NCBI RefSeq assembly: GCF_021311115.1
Contig: NZ_JAJTNP010000003.1
Coordinates: 369,732 to 433,731, forward strand
Direction: 5' to 3'
From: Chryseobacterium gwangjuense
Lineage (GTDB): Bacteria > Bacteroidota > Bacteroidia > Flavobacteriales > Weeksellaceae
DNA: 64,000 bases
Below the pieces are notes generated by a model. That model made no database searches, had not been told where the DNA came from, and saw only the letters and a list, made by a program, of their open reading frames with translations. The translations under genes and the position numbers were made by a program. Shown piece after piece: positions 17,760 through 26,994 of this stretch (position 1 is the stretch's first letter; every line of letters begins with the position of its first letter).

Positions 17760-18794
17760 TTGGAAAAGAATAGCAACAGTTCAGACTTTCAGCATATAGG
17801 TAATGCACTTCTTAGCTGGTACAAAAAAAACGCACGCGATTTACCTTTCAGGCAAACAACAGACCCTTATAAAATCTGGATCTGTGAAATTGTTTTTCAG
17901 CAAACCAGAATTAATCAGGGATTAAACCATTACAATAACTTTATCAAAAGATTTCCGGATGTAAAAACATTGGCAGAAGCTGATGAAGATGAGGTTTTAT
18001 TGCATTGGAAAGGATTGGGATATTATTCAAGAGCGATAAATATTCATAAAGCTGCAAAGCAGATTATGACGGATTATCAAGGCTCTTTTCCTTTCGAATA
18101 TGAGGAGATCTTAAAACTGAAAGGAGTGGGGAAGTATACTGCTGCAGCTGTTTCAAGTATTTGTTTTAACGGAAAAATGCCTGCTGTTGATGGTAATTTT
18201 TATCGTGTGCTGAGTCGTTTCTTTGCAGATGATTTTGATATTTCCAATTCCAGAGCCTTCAATTACTTTTCCGAGCTTGCAGCTTTGATCCTGCCTGAAA
18301 ATGTTGGAGACTTCAATCAGGCCATGATGGATTTGGGCTCAGAAATCTGCAAACCTAAAAATCCTCTTTGTGGAGAATGTCCGATAGATAAGAACTGTAT
18401 CGCTTTTTCTTTAGATAAAATCTCTTCTTTTCCTGTTAAAACTAAAAAAGTGAAGGCAGAGAATCTTCAGTTAACCTACTATTTTGTTCACAGAGACGGT
18501 CAGTTTTTAATTCAGCAAAGAAAAGATGATTTTATCTGGAAAAAACTTTTTGAATTTTTACCGGAAATTTCTGTGGAGCTTGAGCCGTTTGTCAAAAGTG
18601 CAAAAACCATTAATCATAAGCTGACTCATAAGAATTTATCAATAGAAATTTTTGATGTAGAAGTGATTTCAGCCTCCGTTTGGAAGGTTCTGAAAGACTC
18701 AAATCAGTATATAATTTCTGACTTTGAAAACTTTCACGAAAAGTCGTTTCCAAAACCTTTGGAAAACTATATTCAAAACTCACTGAAAGACTGA
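17760..18794 (+). CDS. mutY: A/G-specific adenine glycosylase MutY
   Basis: 344 residues from a TTG start; an in-frame stop at 17748 and the lack of any ATG before the conserved core leave TTG as the only usable start. The HhH-GPD glycosylase core shows 'CEIVFQQTRINQG' (catalytic Glu), 'LKLKGVGKYTAAAV' (helix-hairpin-helix) and 'VGDFNQAMMDLG' (catalytic Asp). The 4Fe-4S ligands appear as C-x6-C-x2-C-x5-C in 'CKPKNPLCGECPIDKNC'. A NUDIX-like C-terminal domain recognises 8-oxoG. MutY removes adenine opposite 8-oxoguanine. A TATCTTTG box at 17728-17735 precedes the start closely. Confidence 0.95.
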   Translation: MEKNSNSSDFQHIGNALLSWYKKNARDLPFRQTTDPYKIWICEIVFQQTRINQGLNHYNNFIKRFPDVKTLAEADEDEVLLHWKGLGYYSRAINIHKAAKQIMTDYQGSFPFEYEEILKLKGVGKYTAAAVSSICFNGKMPAVDGNFYRVLSRFFADDFDISNSRAFNYFSELAALILPENVGDFNQAMMDLGSEICKPKNPLCGECPIDKNCIAFSLDKISSFPVKTKKVKAENLQLTYYFVHRDGQFLIQQRKDDFIWKKLFEFLPEISVELEPFVKSAKTINHKLTHKNLSIEIFDVEVISASVWKVLKDSNQYIISDFENFHEKSFPKPLENYIQNSLKD

Positions 18795-18838
18795 AATTTG
18801 TCTTTCAAAATCTGAAATCTAATTTGTACTTTTGCAAA

Positions 18839-19396
18839 ATGATTAAAAACATCATTTTTATTTTTATAGCCTTAGTTTTAGTGTCTTGCGGAAAAGACTC
18901 TGTTCCTAAACCGTATGGAGAACTTCGTTTGGAGTATCCTGCTCCAAAATACCAGAAATTTGAGAACAACTGTAACTATACTTTTGAATATTCGGATTTT
19001 GCTAAAATTACTGATGCTAAAAGGCCATGTTGGTATTACCTGAACTATCCTAAGATGAAAGCTAAGGTATTCATCACCTATTTCCCAATTAAAAATGATT
19101 TTGCAGACCATCTGAAAGAAACAGAAAAAATGGTGTATGAACATACCATTAAAGCAAGTTCAATCGATACAAAATCATTTGAGTACCCTGAAAGAAAAGT
19201 GTTTGGAAATTTCTATGAATTAAAAGGGCAGAGTGCTTCTAACCTTCAATTCTATGTTACTGACAGTACAAAACACTTTGTGACGGGATATCTTTATTTC
19301 AATACAAGACCAAAACCAGATTCATTAGCTCCGGCTGTAAACTATATCAAACAGGATATGAAGCATTTGCTGGATACATTTGAATGGAAAAATTAA
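18839..19396 (+). CDS. gldD: Gliding motility/T9SS-associated lipoprotein GldD
   Basis: 185 residues from the ATG at 18839, which begins a lipoprotein signal with lipobox 'LVLVSCGKD'. The mature start 'PKPYGELRLEYPAPKYQKF' and 'RPCWYYLNYPKMKAKVFITY' are characteristic of GldD. GldD is an envelope lipoprotein needed for gliding and type IX secretion in Flavobacterium johnsoniae. A TACTTTTG box (18827-18834) lies immediately before the start. It follows mutY by 44 bp; the ssb and gldE genes that often sit between mutY and gldD in relatives are absent here. Confidence 0.92.
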   Translation: MIKNIIFIFIALVLVSCGKDSVPKPYGELRLEYPAPKYQKFENNCNYTFEYSDFAKITDAKRPCWYYLNYPKMKAKVFITYFPIKNDFADHLKETEKMVYEHTIKASSIDTKSFEYPERKVFGNFYELKGQSASNLQFYVTDSTKHFVTGYLYFNTRPKPDSLAPAVNYIKQDMKHLLDTFEWKN

Positions 19397-19424
19397 AATT
19401 CTTAAAATTTACATTAAAACATAT

Positions 19425-20348
19425 ATGAAACTTTTAGTTGTAGGAAGTGTTGCATTTGATGCAATTGAAACACCATTTGGTAAAACAGATAAAATATTAG
19501 GAGGTGCAGCCACTTATATCGGAATCACATCTTCTATTTTAGGAGTGAAATCCGGAATCGTTTCTGTAGTAGGAGGAGATTTTCCTCAGGAATATCTTGA
19601 TATGTTTACAGACAGAGATGTAAATATCGAAGGACTTGAAATCGTAAAAGAAGGAAAAACATTCTTCTGGGCAGGAAAATATCATAATGATTTAAATACA
19701 AGAGACACTTTAGCTACTGAAGTAAATGTATTAGAGAACTTTGACCCAAAAATTCCTGATTCTATGCAGGATGCTGAGATTTTATTATTAGGAAACCTTC
19801 ACCCGGGAGTTCAGCTGTCTGTTCTTGAAAAAATGAACAAGCGCCCGAAACTGGTAATTCTTGATACAATGAATTTCTGGATGGATACCGCTTGGGATAT
19901 TTTGATGGATATGATTGCTAAAACTGACGTAATTACCATTAACGATGAAGAAGCAAGACAACTTTCAGGAGAATATTCTTTGGTGAAAGCCGCTAAAAAA
20001 ATCCATGCAATGGGTCCAAAATATGTGATCATTAAAAAGGGAGAGCACGGTGCTTTACTTTTCCATGATAACAATGTGTTTGCAATTCCTGCGTTACCGT
20101 TAGAAGAAGTTTTCGATCCAACAGGAGCCGGAGATACTTTTGCGGGAGGTTTTGCAGCTTATCTTGCTAAAAAAGATAAAATTGATTTTGAAACAATGAA
20201 GTCTGCATTAATCGTAGGATCTGCAATGGCATCATTTACCGTTGAGAAATTCGGAACAGAAAGAATTCAGGAAGTAAAAGAAGCTGATATGTTCAGCAGA
20301 TTGAGACAGTTCAAAGAATTAACAACTTTTGATGTTGAACTACAATAA
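19425..20348 (+). CDS. PfkB-family sugar/nucleoside kinase
   Basis: 307 residues from the ATG at 19425 ('MKLLVVGSVAFDAIETPFGK'), the normal ribokinase-fold start; the longer open frame overlaps gldD and looks spurious. PfkB motifs are 'LGGAATYIGI' near the N-terminus and 'FDPTGAGDTFAGGFAAYLA' near the C-terminus with the catalytic Asp. It phosphorylates a hydroxyl of a sugar or nucleoside with ATP in the cytosol; the substrate cannot be read from the sequence. Confidence 0.92.
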   Translation: MKLLVVGSVAFDAIETPFGKTDKILGGAATYIGITSSILGVKSGIVSVVGGDFPQEYLDMFTDRDVNIEGLEIVKEGKTFFWAGKYHNDLNTRDTLATEVNVLENFDPKIPDSMQDAEILLLGNLHPGVQLSVLEKMNKRPKLVILDTMNFWMDTAWDILMDMIAKTDVITINDEEARQLSGEYSLVKAAKKIHAMGPKYVIIKKGEHGALLFHDNNVFAIPALPLEEVFDPTGAGDTFAGGFAAYLAKKDKIDFETMKSALIVGSAMASFTVEKFGTERIQEVKEADMFSRLRQFKELTTFDVELQ

Positions 20349-20435
20349 ATAAAGCTTTTTAAGAAATATTTATAATAAAAAATTTAGTCTAATTGATTAA
20401 GAATTCTAAATTTGCAACTTGTTTAAAATAGTAAA

Positions 20436-21800
20436 ATGATAAATAAACTAAAAATCACTTTTCTTTTTGGGATTTTCGTGCTGATGTTTTCTACAAATGT
20501 AACAGCTCAACTTAAGAAGGGTCAGTTAATAGACGGTATTGCAGCGGTAATTGGAGATGAGATCGTTTTGGAATCTGATGTAGAAGAGCAAATGAATTAT
20601 GGAAAGCAACAGGGAATTGCCAGCGTAGATAAATGTGAGTTTTTGGAGAACTTAATTAATAATAAACTTTTAGTATACGAAGCTAAAAGAGATACATTGA
20701 TTGATAACCGTTCTGCAGCTTTAAAAGAAGGTGCAAATGCAAAATATCAGCAGTTATTGTCTCAGTTTCCGGACGAGAAAACGATGTTAGCTGCTTATAA
20801 GTTCAGAAATGCTTATGAGATGAAAAATACGATCGAGAAAATAGATACCGATCAGTATTACGGACAAGCTAAATATCAGAGAATTACAGAGAAAGCTGAT
20901 GTTACTCCAAATGAGGTGACAGATTTTTATAATATGTACAAAATGCAGTTGCCAGAAATTAAAGACGAAGTATCTTTAGGGCAAATCATGATGTATCCTA
21001 AATTGACAGAAGCTCATAAAGAGGAATTAATCAATAGACTTAAAAAAGTAAAACAAGATATCCTTGGAGGAGAAAGCTTTGAAAGCCAGGCTAGAATTTA
21101 TTCTGAAGATCCGGGTTCTGCGGCGAATGGAGGATTGATGAAAAATATCTACAAAGGTCAAATGGTGAAGCCTTTCGAAGCAGCAGCATTAAACCTGCAG
21201 GAAGGCGAGATCTCGGATCCGGTAGAATCTGAATTTGGTTACCATCTTATCCAATTGGTGAAAAAATCAGGAAAAATGTACGAGGCGAGACATATTTTAT
21301 TGATGGCTACTCCTACAGACGATGAAGTAAATACTGCTAAAAAGAAGTTAGACAGTATCAGAACACTTATTACAGACGGTAAAATTAGTTTTAAAGATGC
21401 AGCGTTCAAGTTTTCAGATGATAAGAGAACTAAATTCAACGGAGGATTAGTTCCGGGAGCAGACGGTTCAAGTAAAATTGAAAGAGAAAGTATTCCGGGA
21501 ACAATTACTTACGAAATGGCAGGTCTTAAAAAAGGAGATATTACTACAGCTTTTGAAGATGCAGAAAACAAAAGAAAAGTAGTGAAAATCATTAAAATCG
21601 ACGATGAAATTCCTACTCATAAGATTACTTTAGAAACTGACTACGACAGAATAAAGCAGATGGCTCTTAATAAAAAGAAAAATGAAATGATCGAAAAGTT
21701 TGTCAACTCCAAATTACCGACAACTTTTATTTCAATAGATGGCCGCTACGATTCTTGTAGTTTTAAAGGAAACTGGAAAAAAGAATCTCTTAAAAAATAA
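20436..21800 (+). CDS. SurA-like periplasmic peptidyl-prolyl isomerase
   Basis: 454 residues with a signal peptide ending near 'NVTAQL'. A SurA_N-like chaperone region ('IDGIAAVIGDEIVLESDVEE') is followed by two parvulin-type domains: the first with 'SEDPGSAANGGLM' and 'VESEFGYHLIQL', the second with 'EARHILLMATP' and 'KRTKFNGGLVPG'. SurA-like proteins escort outer-membrane proteins across the periplasm and isomerise prolyl bonds. The length and domain order fit. A terminator at 21804-21835 ends the transcript. Confidence 0.93.
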   Translation: MINKLKITFLFGIFVLMFSTNVTAQLKKGQLIDGIAAVIGDEIVLESDVEEQMNYGKQQGIASVDKCEFLENLINNKLLVYEAKRDTLIDNRSAALKEGANAKYQQLLSQFPDEKTMLAAYKFRNAYEMKNTIEKIDTDQYYGQAKYQRITEKADVTPNEVTDFYNMYKMQLPEIKDEVSLGQIMMYPKLTEAHKEELINRLKKVKQDILGGESFESQARIYSEDPGSAANGGLMKNIYKGQMVKPFEAAALNLQEGEISDPVESEFGYHLIQLVKKSGKMYEARHILLMATPTDDEVNTAKKKLDSIRTLITDGKISFKDAAFKFSDDKRTKFNGGLVPGADGSSKIERESIPGTITYEMAGLKKGDITTAFEDAENKRKVVKIIKIDDEIPTHKITLETDYDRIKQMALNKKKNEMIEKFVNSKLPTTFISIDGRYDSCSFKGNWKKESLKK

Positions 21801-21803
21801 ATA

Positions 21804-21835
21804 AAAAACCTTCAGAACAATCTGAAGGTTTTTTT
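21804..21835 (+). terminator. Rho-independent terminator
   Basis: AACCTTCAGA/TCTGAAGGTT stem with a following T run, directly after the isomerase gene. Confidence 0.85.
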
Positions 21836-21891
21836 CTGTAAAAAAGTGCTGAAATACTTTGCAAAAGCCTTGTTTTTAGTATTTTTACACG

Positions 21892-22881
21892 ATGAGCAAT
21901 TTTATAGATTTCAATTCAGCTAGAAAACTTCACGATATGCAGCAAGGTCAAAATAGAATTACACAACTCTTTAATATTCAGCATCCTATTATTCAGGCAG
22001 GAATGATTTGGCATTCCGGTTGGAGATTGGCTTCTGCCGTTTCTAATTGCGGAGGTTTAGGATTAATCGGAGCAGGAAGTATGTATCCGGATATTTTAAG
22101 AGAAAACATTCAAAAATGCAAGCAGGCTACGGATAAACCTTTTGGTGTAAACGTTCCTATGTTGTATCCGAATTTGGATGAAGTGATTCAGATTATATTG
22201 GAAGAAGGCGTAAAAATCGTTTTTACTTCAGCAGGAAATCCGAAAACCTATACAGAAACACTTCAGAAAGAAGGGTTAAAAGTAGCTCACGTAGTTTCAT
22301 CTACAAAATTTGCCATGAAATGTGAAGACGCAGGGGTAGATGCAGTAGTTGCCGAAGGATTTGAAGCAGGAGGTCACAACGGAAGAGATGAAACGACAAC
22401 GTTTTGCTTAATTCCCAATGTAAGAAAACATATTTCAAAACCGTTGATTGCTGCCGGAGGAATTGCTTTAGGTTCTCAGATGAAGGCTGCCATGATTTTA
22501 GGTGCAGACGGAGTTCAGATTGGTTCTCGTTTTGCCGCAACAGTTGAAGCCAGTGCTCACGACAATTGGAAACATAAAATTACCGAGCTTCAGGAAGGAG
22601 ATACCCATCTAACATTAAAAGAATTAGCACCTGTAAGAATGGTTAAAAATAAGTTCTTTAATGAGTTGGAGGATATTTATAATGTAGGAAGAAATAAAGA
22701 CTCCCTGATCGCTTCTTTAGGTCGTGCAAGAGCTAAAAAAGGAATGTTCGAAGGCGATATGGAAGAAGGCGAACTGGAAATCGGGCAGGTTTCTGCTTTA
22801 ATTGATGATATTCTTCCTGTAGATGCTGTATTTAGAAACTTATTAAAAGAATTTGAACAGGCAAACAATCCAAGTTGGTAA
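21892..22881 (+). CDS. Nitronate monooxygenase-like FMN enzyme
   Basis: 329 residues. The 2-nitropropane dioxygenase fold shows 'HPIIQAGMIWHSG' (N-terminal strand), 'SNCGGLGLIGAGSM', 'AEGFEAGGHNGRDE' (catalytic His and FMN loop), 'PLIAAGGIALGSQMKAAM' and 'GADGVQIGSRFAATVEA'. Family members oxidise nitronates or act as FMN-dependent enoyl reductases; FabK-like activity cannot be excluded. It is cytosolic and monocistronic. Confidence 0.88.
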   Translation: MSNFIDFNSARKLHDMQQGQNRITQLFNIQHPIIQAGMIWHSGWRLASAVSNCGGLGLIGAGSMYPDILRENIQKCKQATDKPFGVNVPMLYPNLDEVIQIILEEGVKIVFTSAGNPKTYTETLQKEGLKVAHVVSSTKFAMKCEDAGVDAVVAEGFEAGGHNGRDETTTFCLIPNVRKHISKPLIAAGGIALGSQMKAAMILGADGVQIGSRFAATVEASAHDNWKHKITELQEGDTHLTLKELAPVRMVKNKFFNELEDIYNVGRNKDSLIASLGRARAKKGMFEGDMEEGELEIGQVSALIDDILPVDAVFRNLLKEFEQANNPSW

Positions 22882-23042
22882 AAGTGGCTGGTTTTTAAAT
22901 AGCAAAAGGCATAAAAGTGGTAGCCATTAAGATCCTTTAAGAGGTGTAGAATATTAAGATTGGCTCAGTGTTTAAAAAACTTAACTCTGCTTAAAAATTT
23001 AATTCTCCTTAATGGTTAAAATAAAATTTAAAGTTTCTAAAA

Positions 23043-23819
23043 ATGGAAGGGAAAATAATTGAGGTAAACGGTAAAAAACTTTATATAGAATATCAAAATT
23101 CATTTGAGAAGAGACCTGCAATTGTTTTTTTACACGATTCTTTAGGATCTGCACAACTTTGGAGGGATTTTCCTTTAAAATTATCCGAGGCTACTCAATG
23201 TAACGTTCTCGTGTATGACCGTTTAGGATACGGAAAATCTTTTCCGATGCCTACTCACGAAAGAGAAAACAACTACATGGAAACGGAAGCAGATCTTCTG
23301 AATGATATTTTAAATGAATTAAATCTAAATGATGTTATTCTTTTCGGTCATAGTGATGGAGGGACAATAGCATTGATTACAGCCTCAAAATACCCCGAAA
23401 AAATAAAAGCGACCCTATGTGAAGCCGGACATATTTTTGTGGAAGAGGTAACCGTAAAAGGAGTGAAAGATGCTTTAGAAGCTTATCAAACGACCAATCT
23501 TCCGGAACGTTTACAAAAATATCACGGTGATAAAGTCGAAATGATAATCAAAGCATGGACGGAAATCTGGCTGAGTGACAGATTCAGAAGCTGGAACATA
23601 GAGTATTTGCTGAAAGATATTAAAAGTCCGTTACTTTTTATTCAAGGAGAAGCTGATGAATACGGAACATTGGATCAGGTTGAAAAAACGATTTCCCAGG
23701 TAAGCGGAAGCACGGAAAAATTCATTATTCCTAATATTGGACATACTCCACATAAAGAAGCTCCGGAAGTGGTTTTGAACAAAGCAATTGAATTTATTGA
23801 CGAAATCATTAATCACTAA
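23043..23819 (+). CDS. Alpha/beta hydrolase
   Basis: 258 residues. The fold begins 'PAIVFLHDSLGSAQLWRDFP' (oxyanion-hole loop). The nucleophile elbow is 'FGHSDGGT' with the catalytic serine, the acid lies in 'FIQGEADEYGT', and the histidine in 'IPNIGHTPHKEAPE'. No signal peptide. It is likely an esterase or C-C hydrolase of unknown substrate. The 160-bp gap before it contains no recognisable element. Confidence 0.92.
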   Translation: MEGKIIEVNGKKLYIEYQNSFEKRPAIVFLHDSLGSAQLWRDFPLKLSEATQCNVLVYDRLGYGKSFPMPTHERENNYMETEADLLNDILNELNLNDVILFGHSDGGTIALITASKYPEKIKATLCEAGHIFVEEVTVKGVKDALEAYQTTNLPERLQKYHGDKVEMIIKAWTEIWLSDRFRSWNIEYLLKDIKSPLLFIQGEADEYGTLDQVEKTISQVSGSTEKFIIPNIGHTPHKEAPEVVLNKAIEFIDEIINH

Positions 23820-23844
23820 TCAGAAATTTTTCCAGTGCGAAGAT

Positions 23845-23900
23845 TTCCCTTCTTTGAAGGGGTGGCAAAAGTTCTGAAAGAATTTTTGACGGGGTAGTTA
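23845..23900. repeat. Dispersed intergenic repeat (copy B)
   Basis: Shares TTTGAAGGGGTGG at the left and GACGGGGTAGTT at the right with copy A at 8579-8632; the central hairpin differs. Confidence 0.6.
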
Positions 23901-23913
23901 TAAATTAACAGAA

Positions 23914-24534
23914 TTATAAATTATCAATTTCCCATTGAATATTTCTTTTTGCCTGTTCTTCATATTTTTCCCTGAAATAATTCGTTTTGAAGATGTTTTC
24001 CATCGCTAAAAAATGTTTTAAAACCTTTTTTCTTCCCGGTTTATAAAGTAAATCTGGATAAATAGAATATTCTTTTCGGATCTTTTTAGTGTAATCAATA
24101 TACGTTTCCAACTCTTTTCCAAGAATAGAAAGATCAGCATCCAAAAGATAGTTTATGTCTTGGAAGTCAGAATTCTGATGAACTTTGGTGGCTAAGATTT
24201 GATGCTCAATTTCAGCAATATCAGAAGGATTAAGATCTAATTGTTGAAGTCTCTCTTTTGCAAAATCAGCGCTTTTTTCCTCATTCGATTTTGAAGAAGC
24301 ATCATAAATAATATCATGATAAAAAACAGAAAATGATATATGTAAATAATTTGAAATACTATTCTTTATGGCATCAAGCTCAGAAAACATACTTTTCAGG
24401 TGCTCAAGATTATGATAATGCCTGCTTTTTTGAGAATAGTTTTTCTCAATCTCAGACCATAGCTTTTCAATAAGATGTTGATCTTGAGTAAATAGTAAAC
24501 AGCTTTCCGAAAATATCTCTTTTAAATCCATCAT
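23914..24534 (-). CDS. Predicted HD-superfamily metal-dependent phosphohydrolase
   Basis: 206 residues, no signal peptide. Metal ligands are visible in 'HYHNLEHLKSMF' and in 'SVFYHDIIYD', the HD pair, with 'SNEEKSADFA' following. This arrangement matches the COG4339-type predicted HD hydrolases. The substrate is unknown, probably a phosphate ester or nucleotide. It is followed downstream by the repeat at 23845 and lies 23 bp after the rhodanese gene on the same strand, from which it is separated by a hairpin terminator. Confidence 0.85.
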   Translation of the reverse strand: MMDLKEIFSESCLLFTQDQHLIEKLWSEIEKNYSQKSRHYHNLEHLKSMFSELDAIKNSISNYLHISFSVFYHDIIYDASSKSNEEKSADFAKERLQQLDLNPSDIAEIEHQILATKVHQNSDFQDINYLLDADLSILGKELETYIDYTKKIRKEYSIYPDLLYKPGRKKVLKHFLAMENIFKTNYFREKYEEQAKRNIQWEIDNL

Positions 24535-24544
24535 TAAATTGTAT

Positions 24545-24571
24545 AAAAAAAGGAACTTTAAAAAGTTCCTT
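24545..24571 (-). terminator. Terminator overlapping the rhodanese stop codon
   Basis: AAGGAACTTT/AAAGTTCCTT forms a stem; on the minus strand it ends in a T run. The last codons and stop of the rhodanese gene lie inside the stem. Confidence 0.75.
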
Positions 24572-24857
24572 GATTTGCTTTAATCGTTGCTTTCAGGTCT
24601 GCCCAACCGCCACCGTTGTAGCCGTCTTTTAAACCCTGAGAATTTAAATATTCTAATGCTTTTCCACTTCTGTTTCCGCTTCTGCAGAAGATTACAACAG
24701 GTTTTTCGATAGACAAAATTTCATCCTGTCTGTCTTCCACCTCTCCCAAAGGAATGTTTTTTGCACCGTCTATATTTCCGTCCATTTCCAATTCCATAGG
24801 TTCACGAACGTCGATTAATTCATAATTTCCTGATTTTATTACTTCTGCTAAAGACAT
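24558..24857 (-). CDS. Rhodanese-like domain protein
   Basis: 99 residues from the ATG at 24857 ('MSLAEVIKSGNYELIDVREP'). Single rhodanese domain with 'LIDVREPMELE' and the active-site loop 'FCRSGNRSGKA', where the cysteine carries persulfide sulfur. Single-domain rhodaneses act as sulfur carriers or transferases. The longer upstream frame lies in the divergent promoter shared with queG and is rejected. Confidence 0.92.
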   Translation of the reverse strand: MSLAEVIKSGNYELIDVREPMELEMDGNIDGAKNIPLGEVEDRQDEILSIEKPVVIFCRSGNRSGKALEYLNSQGLKDGYNGGGWADLKATIKANQGTF

Positions 24858-24979
24858 AATAACTAATATTTTAGAGTTAAAAAATATAAAATGGATGTTT
24901 GTAAAGATGCATACCTTTGTACAATCATCCAAAGTCTAAACAAATTTATAAAATAATCTTAGTTTTGCAATGCGAAATT

Positions 24980-25924
24980 ATGAATTCAACTGCCGAAAAA
25001 TATTCACAGCTCATTAAAGCCAAAGCAAAAAGTTTTGGATTTCAGGATTGTGGAATTTCTAAAGCAGATTTTTTGGAGGAAGATGCACCTCATTTGGAAA
25101 AATGGCTGAAAAATGATTTTCATGGAGAAATGAAGTACATGGAAAATTATTTTGACAAGAGATTAGACCCGAGATTATTGGTAGAAGGTTCAAAATCTGT
25201 GATTTCGCTTTCCTATAATTATTTTCCTGAAGAGAAGATTTCGGCATTAGAAAATTTCAAAATCTCAAAATATGCTTATGCAGAAGATTATCATGAAGTC
25301 ATTAAGGAGATTCTTCGTGAGATGGTGGTTGAACTGCAGGAGGAAATTGGAGAATTCGGCTTTCGTGTTTTTGTAGATTCTGCTCCGGTTTTAGAAAGAA
25401 GCTGGGCAAAAAAATCAGGAATTGGATGGGTGGGGAAAAATGCGAATTTAATCACCAAGCAAAACGGTTCTTTTTATTTTTTAGCAGAAATTATCTGTGA
25501 TCTGGAACTGATTCCGGATCATCCTGTTACCGATCATTGCGGAACCTGTAGAAAATGTATTGATGCCTGTCCTACCAATGCTATTGTTTCTGAAAAAATT
25601 ATTGATGGAAGCAAATGTATTTCATACGCAACCATAGAATTAAAGAATGAAATTCCGGACTATTTTAAGGATAAGATGGATGACTGGATGTTTGGCTGTG
25701 ATGTATGTCAGGATGTTTGTCCGTGGAATAGGTTTTCGGCTCCCAATAAGCAAAGTAGATTTCAGCCGAATGAAGCGTTGAAAAGTTTTAAAAAAGGAGA
25801 GTGGAAGGAACTTACTCAGGAATTATTCTCCGAAATCTTCAGAAAATCTCCTGTAAAAAGAACAAAATTTGCTGGTCTGAAAAGAAATATCGAATTTTTA
25901 GAAAAATCCTCAGAGAAAAAATAA
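24980..25924 (+). CDS. queG: Epoxyqueuosine reductase QueG
   Basis: 314 residues from the ATG at 24980 ('[20 protein letters not shown]'). Conserved QueG elements are '[19 protein letters not shown]', 'VGKNANLI' and two 4Fe-4S clusters: '[16 protein letters not shown]' and '[13 protein letters not shown]'. QueG reduces epoxyqueuosine to queuosine in tRNA, using a cobalamin cofactor. The length is normal. It diverges from the rhodanese gene. Confidence 0.95.
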   Translation: MNSTAEKYSQLIKAKAKSFGFQDCGISKADFLEEDAPHLEKWLKNDFHGEMKYMENYFDKRLDPRLLVEGSKSVISLSYNYFPEEKISALENFKISKYAYAEDYHEVIKEILREMVVELQEEIGEFGFRVFVDSAPVLERSWAKKSGIGWVGKNANLITKQNGSFYFLAEIICDLELIPDHPVTDHCGTCRKCIDACPTNAIVSEKIIDGSKCISYATIELKNEIPDYFKDKMDDWMFGCDVCQDVCPWNRFSAPNKQSRFQPNEALKSFKKGEWKELTQELFSEIFRKSPVKRTKFAGLKRNIEFLEKSSEKK

Positions 25925-26093
25925 TCTGTTTTTTGGTGACAAATCCTCACCTGGAATTATTGGGTTCCAAAGCAAGTAGGGTTAATCGACCATTCCTTAA
26001 AATTTGTGCTCTTAAGGAGGTAAAGATCTATTGAGGTAAAAAGCTTTCTACAAAAGAAAAAATTGACTTCCGGGGAGGTTATCTCACCAAAAA

Positions 26094-26174
26094 TCAACGT
26101 CTTTTTTGTACTCTCTTAGGAGCAACTTTTACTCTTACTTTAAATCTCTTCTGGGATTTGGAAGTTTTAAGCAT
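26094..26174 (-). CDS. Possible very small basic protein
   Basis: A minus-strand frame of 26 codons, ATG at 26174 and TGA at 26096-26094, reads 'MLKTSKSQKRFKVRVKVAPK' and ends in 'QKRR'. Nearly half the residues are lysine or arginine and there is no acidic residue, unlike a random AT-rich frame. It lies in the 344-bp gap between queG and the next gene. No ribosome-binding site or clear promoter is visible. It could be a nucleic-acid-binding peptide or a chance frame; I cannot name a family. Confidence 0.35.
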   Translation of the reverse strand: MLKTSKSQKRFKVRVKVAPKRVQKRR

Positions 26175-26268
26175 ATTTAGAATATTTTGTTACTTAAATT
26201 TAATAAATTTTTCGCTTAAAACAAATATTTTCATTAATCTTGATTGTTAAATTTCATTAATATAAAAC

Positions 26269-26952
26269 ATGACTATAAAAAAAATGATAATCCTGCTGCT
26301 AAAAATATTCGGAACAGTCTTAGGCATCGTGATTCTGTATGTTGTTTTAGGGTATTTGCTGCCTTTTATCGAAACCCCAGCGAAAGATGATGGTCAAAAT
26401 AAAGAAGTACCGATTTATATCTATACCAATGGTGTTCATACGGATATTGTAATGCCCGTAAAAAATGATATGCAGGATTGGAGCGCAAAGCTTCCGTTTA
26501 ACAATATAAAATCGAAACAGACGGATTATAATTATATTGGAGTAGGTTGGGGAGATAAAGGTTTCTATCTGGATACGCCTACATGGGCAGATCTGAAATT
26601 TTCTACGGCTTTTAAAGCGGCATTTTGGTTAAGCGAATCTGCAATGCATTGTACATATTACAGAGAAATGAAAGAAGCATCAGACTGTAAGAAAATCATG
26701 ATCAGCAGAAATCAGTATCAGAAATTGATTGCTTTTGTTGAAGGTAAATTTGATACAGATAAAAACGGAAAGTTTGTTTTAATTCCTACCAATGCGGTAT
26801 ATGGCGATAATGATGCCTTTTATGATGCAAGGGGAAATTATAGCTTTTTATATACCTGCAATACATGGGCAAATGATGCTTTAAAAGCTGCCGAACAAAA
26901 AGCCGCATGTTGGACTCCTTCCGACTACGGAATATTTTTACATTATAAATAA
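26269..26952 (+). CDS. TIGR02117/DUF2459-family membrane-anchored protein
   Basis: 227 residues. One N-terminal transmembrane helix ('GTVLGIVILYVVLGYLLPF') is followed by a soluble domain with 'IYIYTNGVHTDIVMPVK', 'IGVGWGDKGFYLDTPTWADL' and 'YTCNTWANDALKAA'. This pattern matches the conserved hypothetical family TIGR02117. No activity is established; a His/Cys pair in these motifs could be catalytic, which is speculation. A hairpin terminator follows. Confidence 0.8.
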   Translation: MTIKKMIILLLKIFGTVLGIVILYVVLGYLLPFIETPAKDDGQNKEVPIYIYTNGVHTDIVMPVKNDMQDWSAKLPFNNIKSKQTDYNYIGVGWGDKGFYLDTPTWADLKFSTAFKAAFWLSESAMHCTYYREMKEASDCKKIMISRNQYQKLIAFVEGKFDTDKNGKFVLIPTNAVYGDNDAFYDARGNYSFLYTCNTWANDALKAAEQKAACWTPSDYGIFLHYK

Positions 26953-26957
26953 ACAAC

Positions 26958-26987
26958 AATGCTTCCAGTACGGAAGCATTTATTTTT
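26958..26987. terminator. Bidirectional terminator between convergent genes
   Basis: AATGCTTCC/GGAAGCATT stem with a five-base loop and a T run on the right, between the TIGR02117 gene and the convergent XRE regulator gene. Confidence 0.75.
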
Positions 26988-26994
26988 TTAGTTC

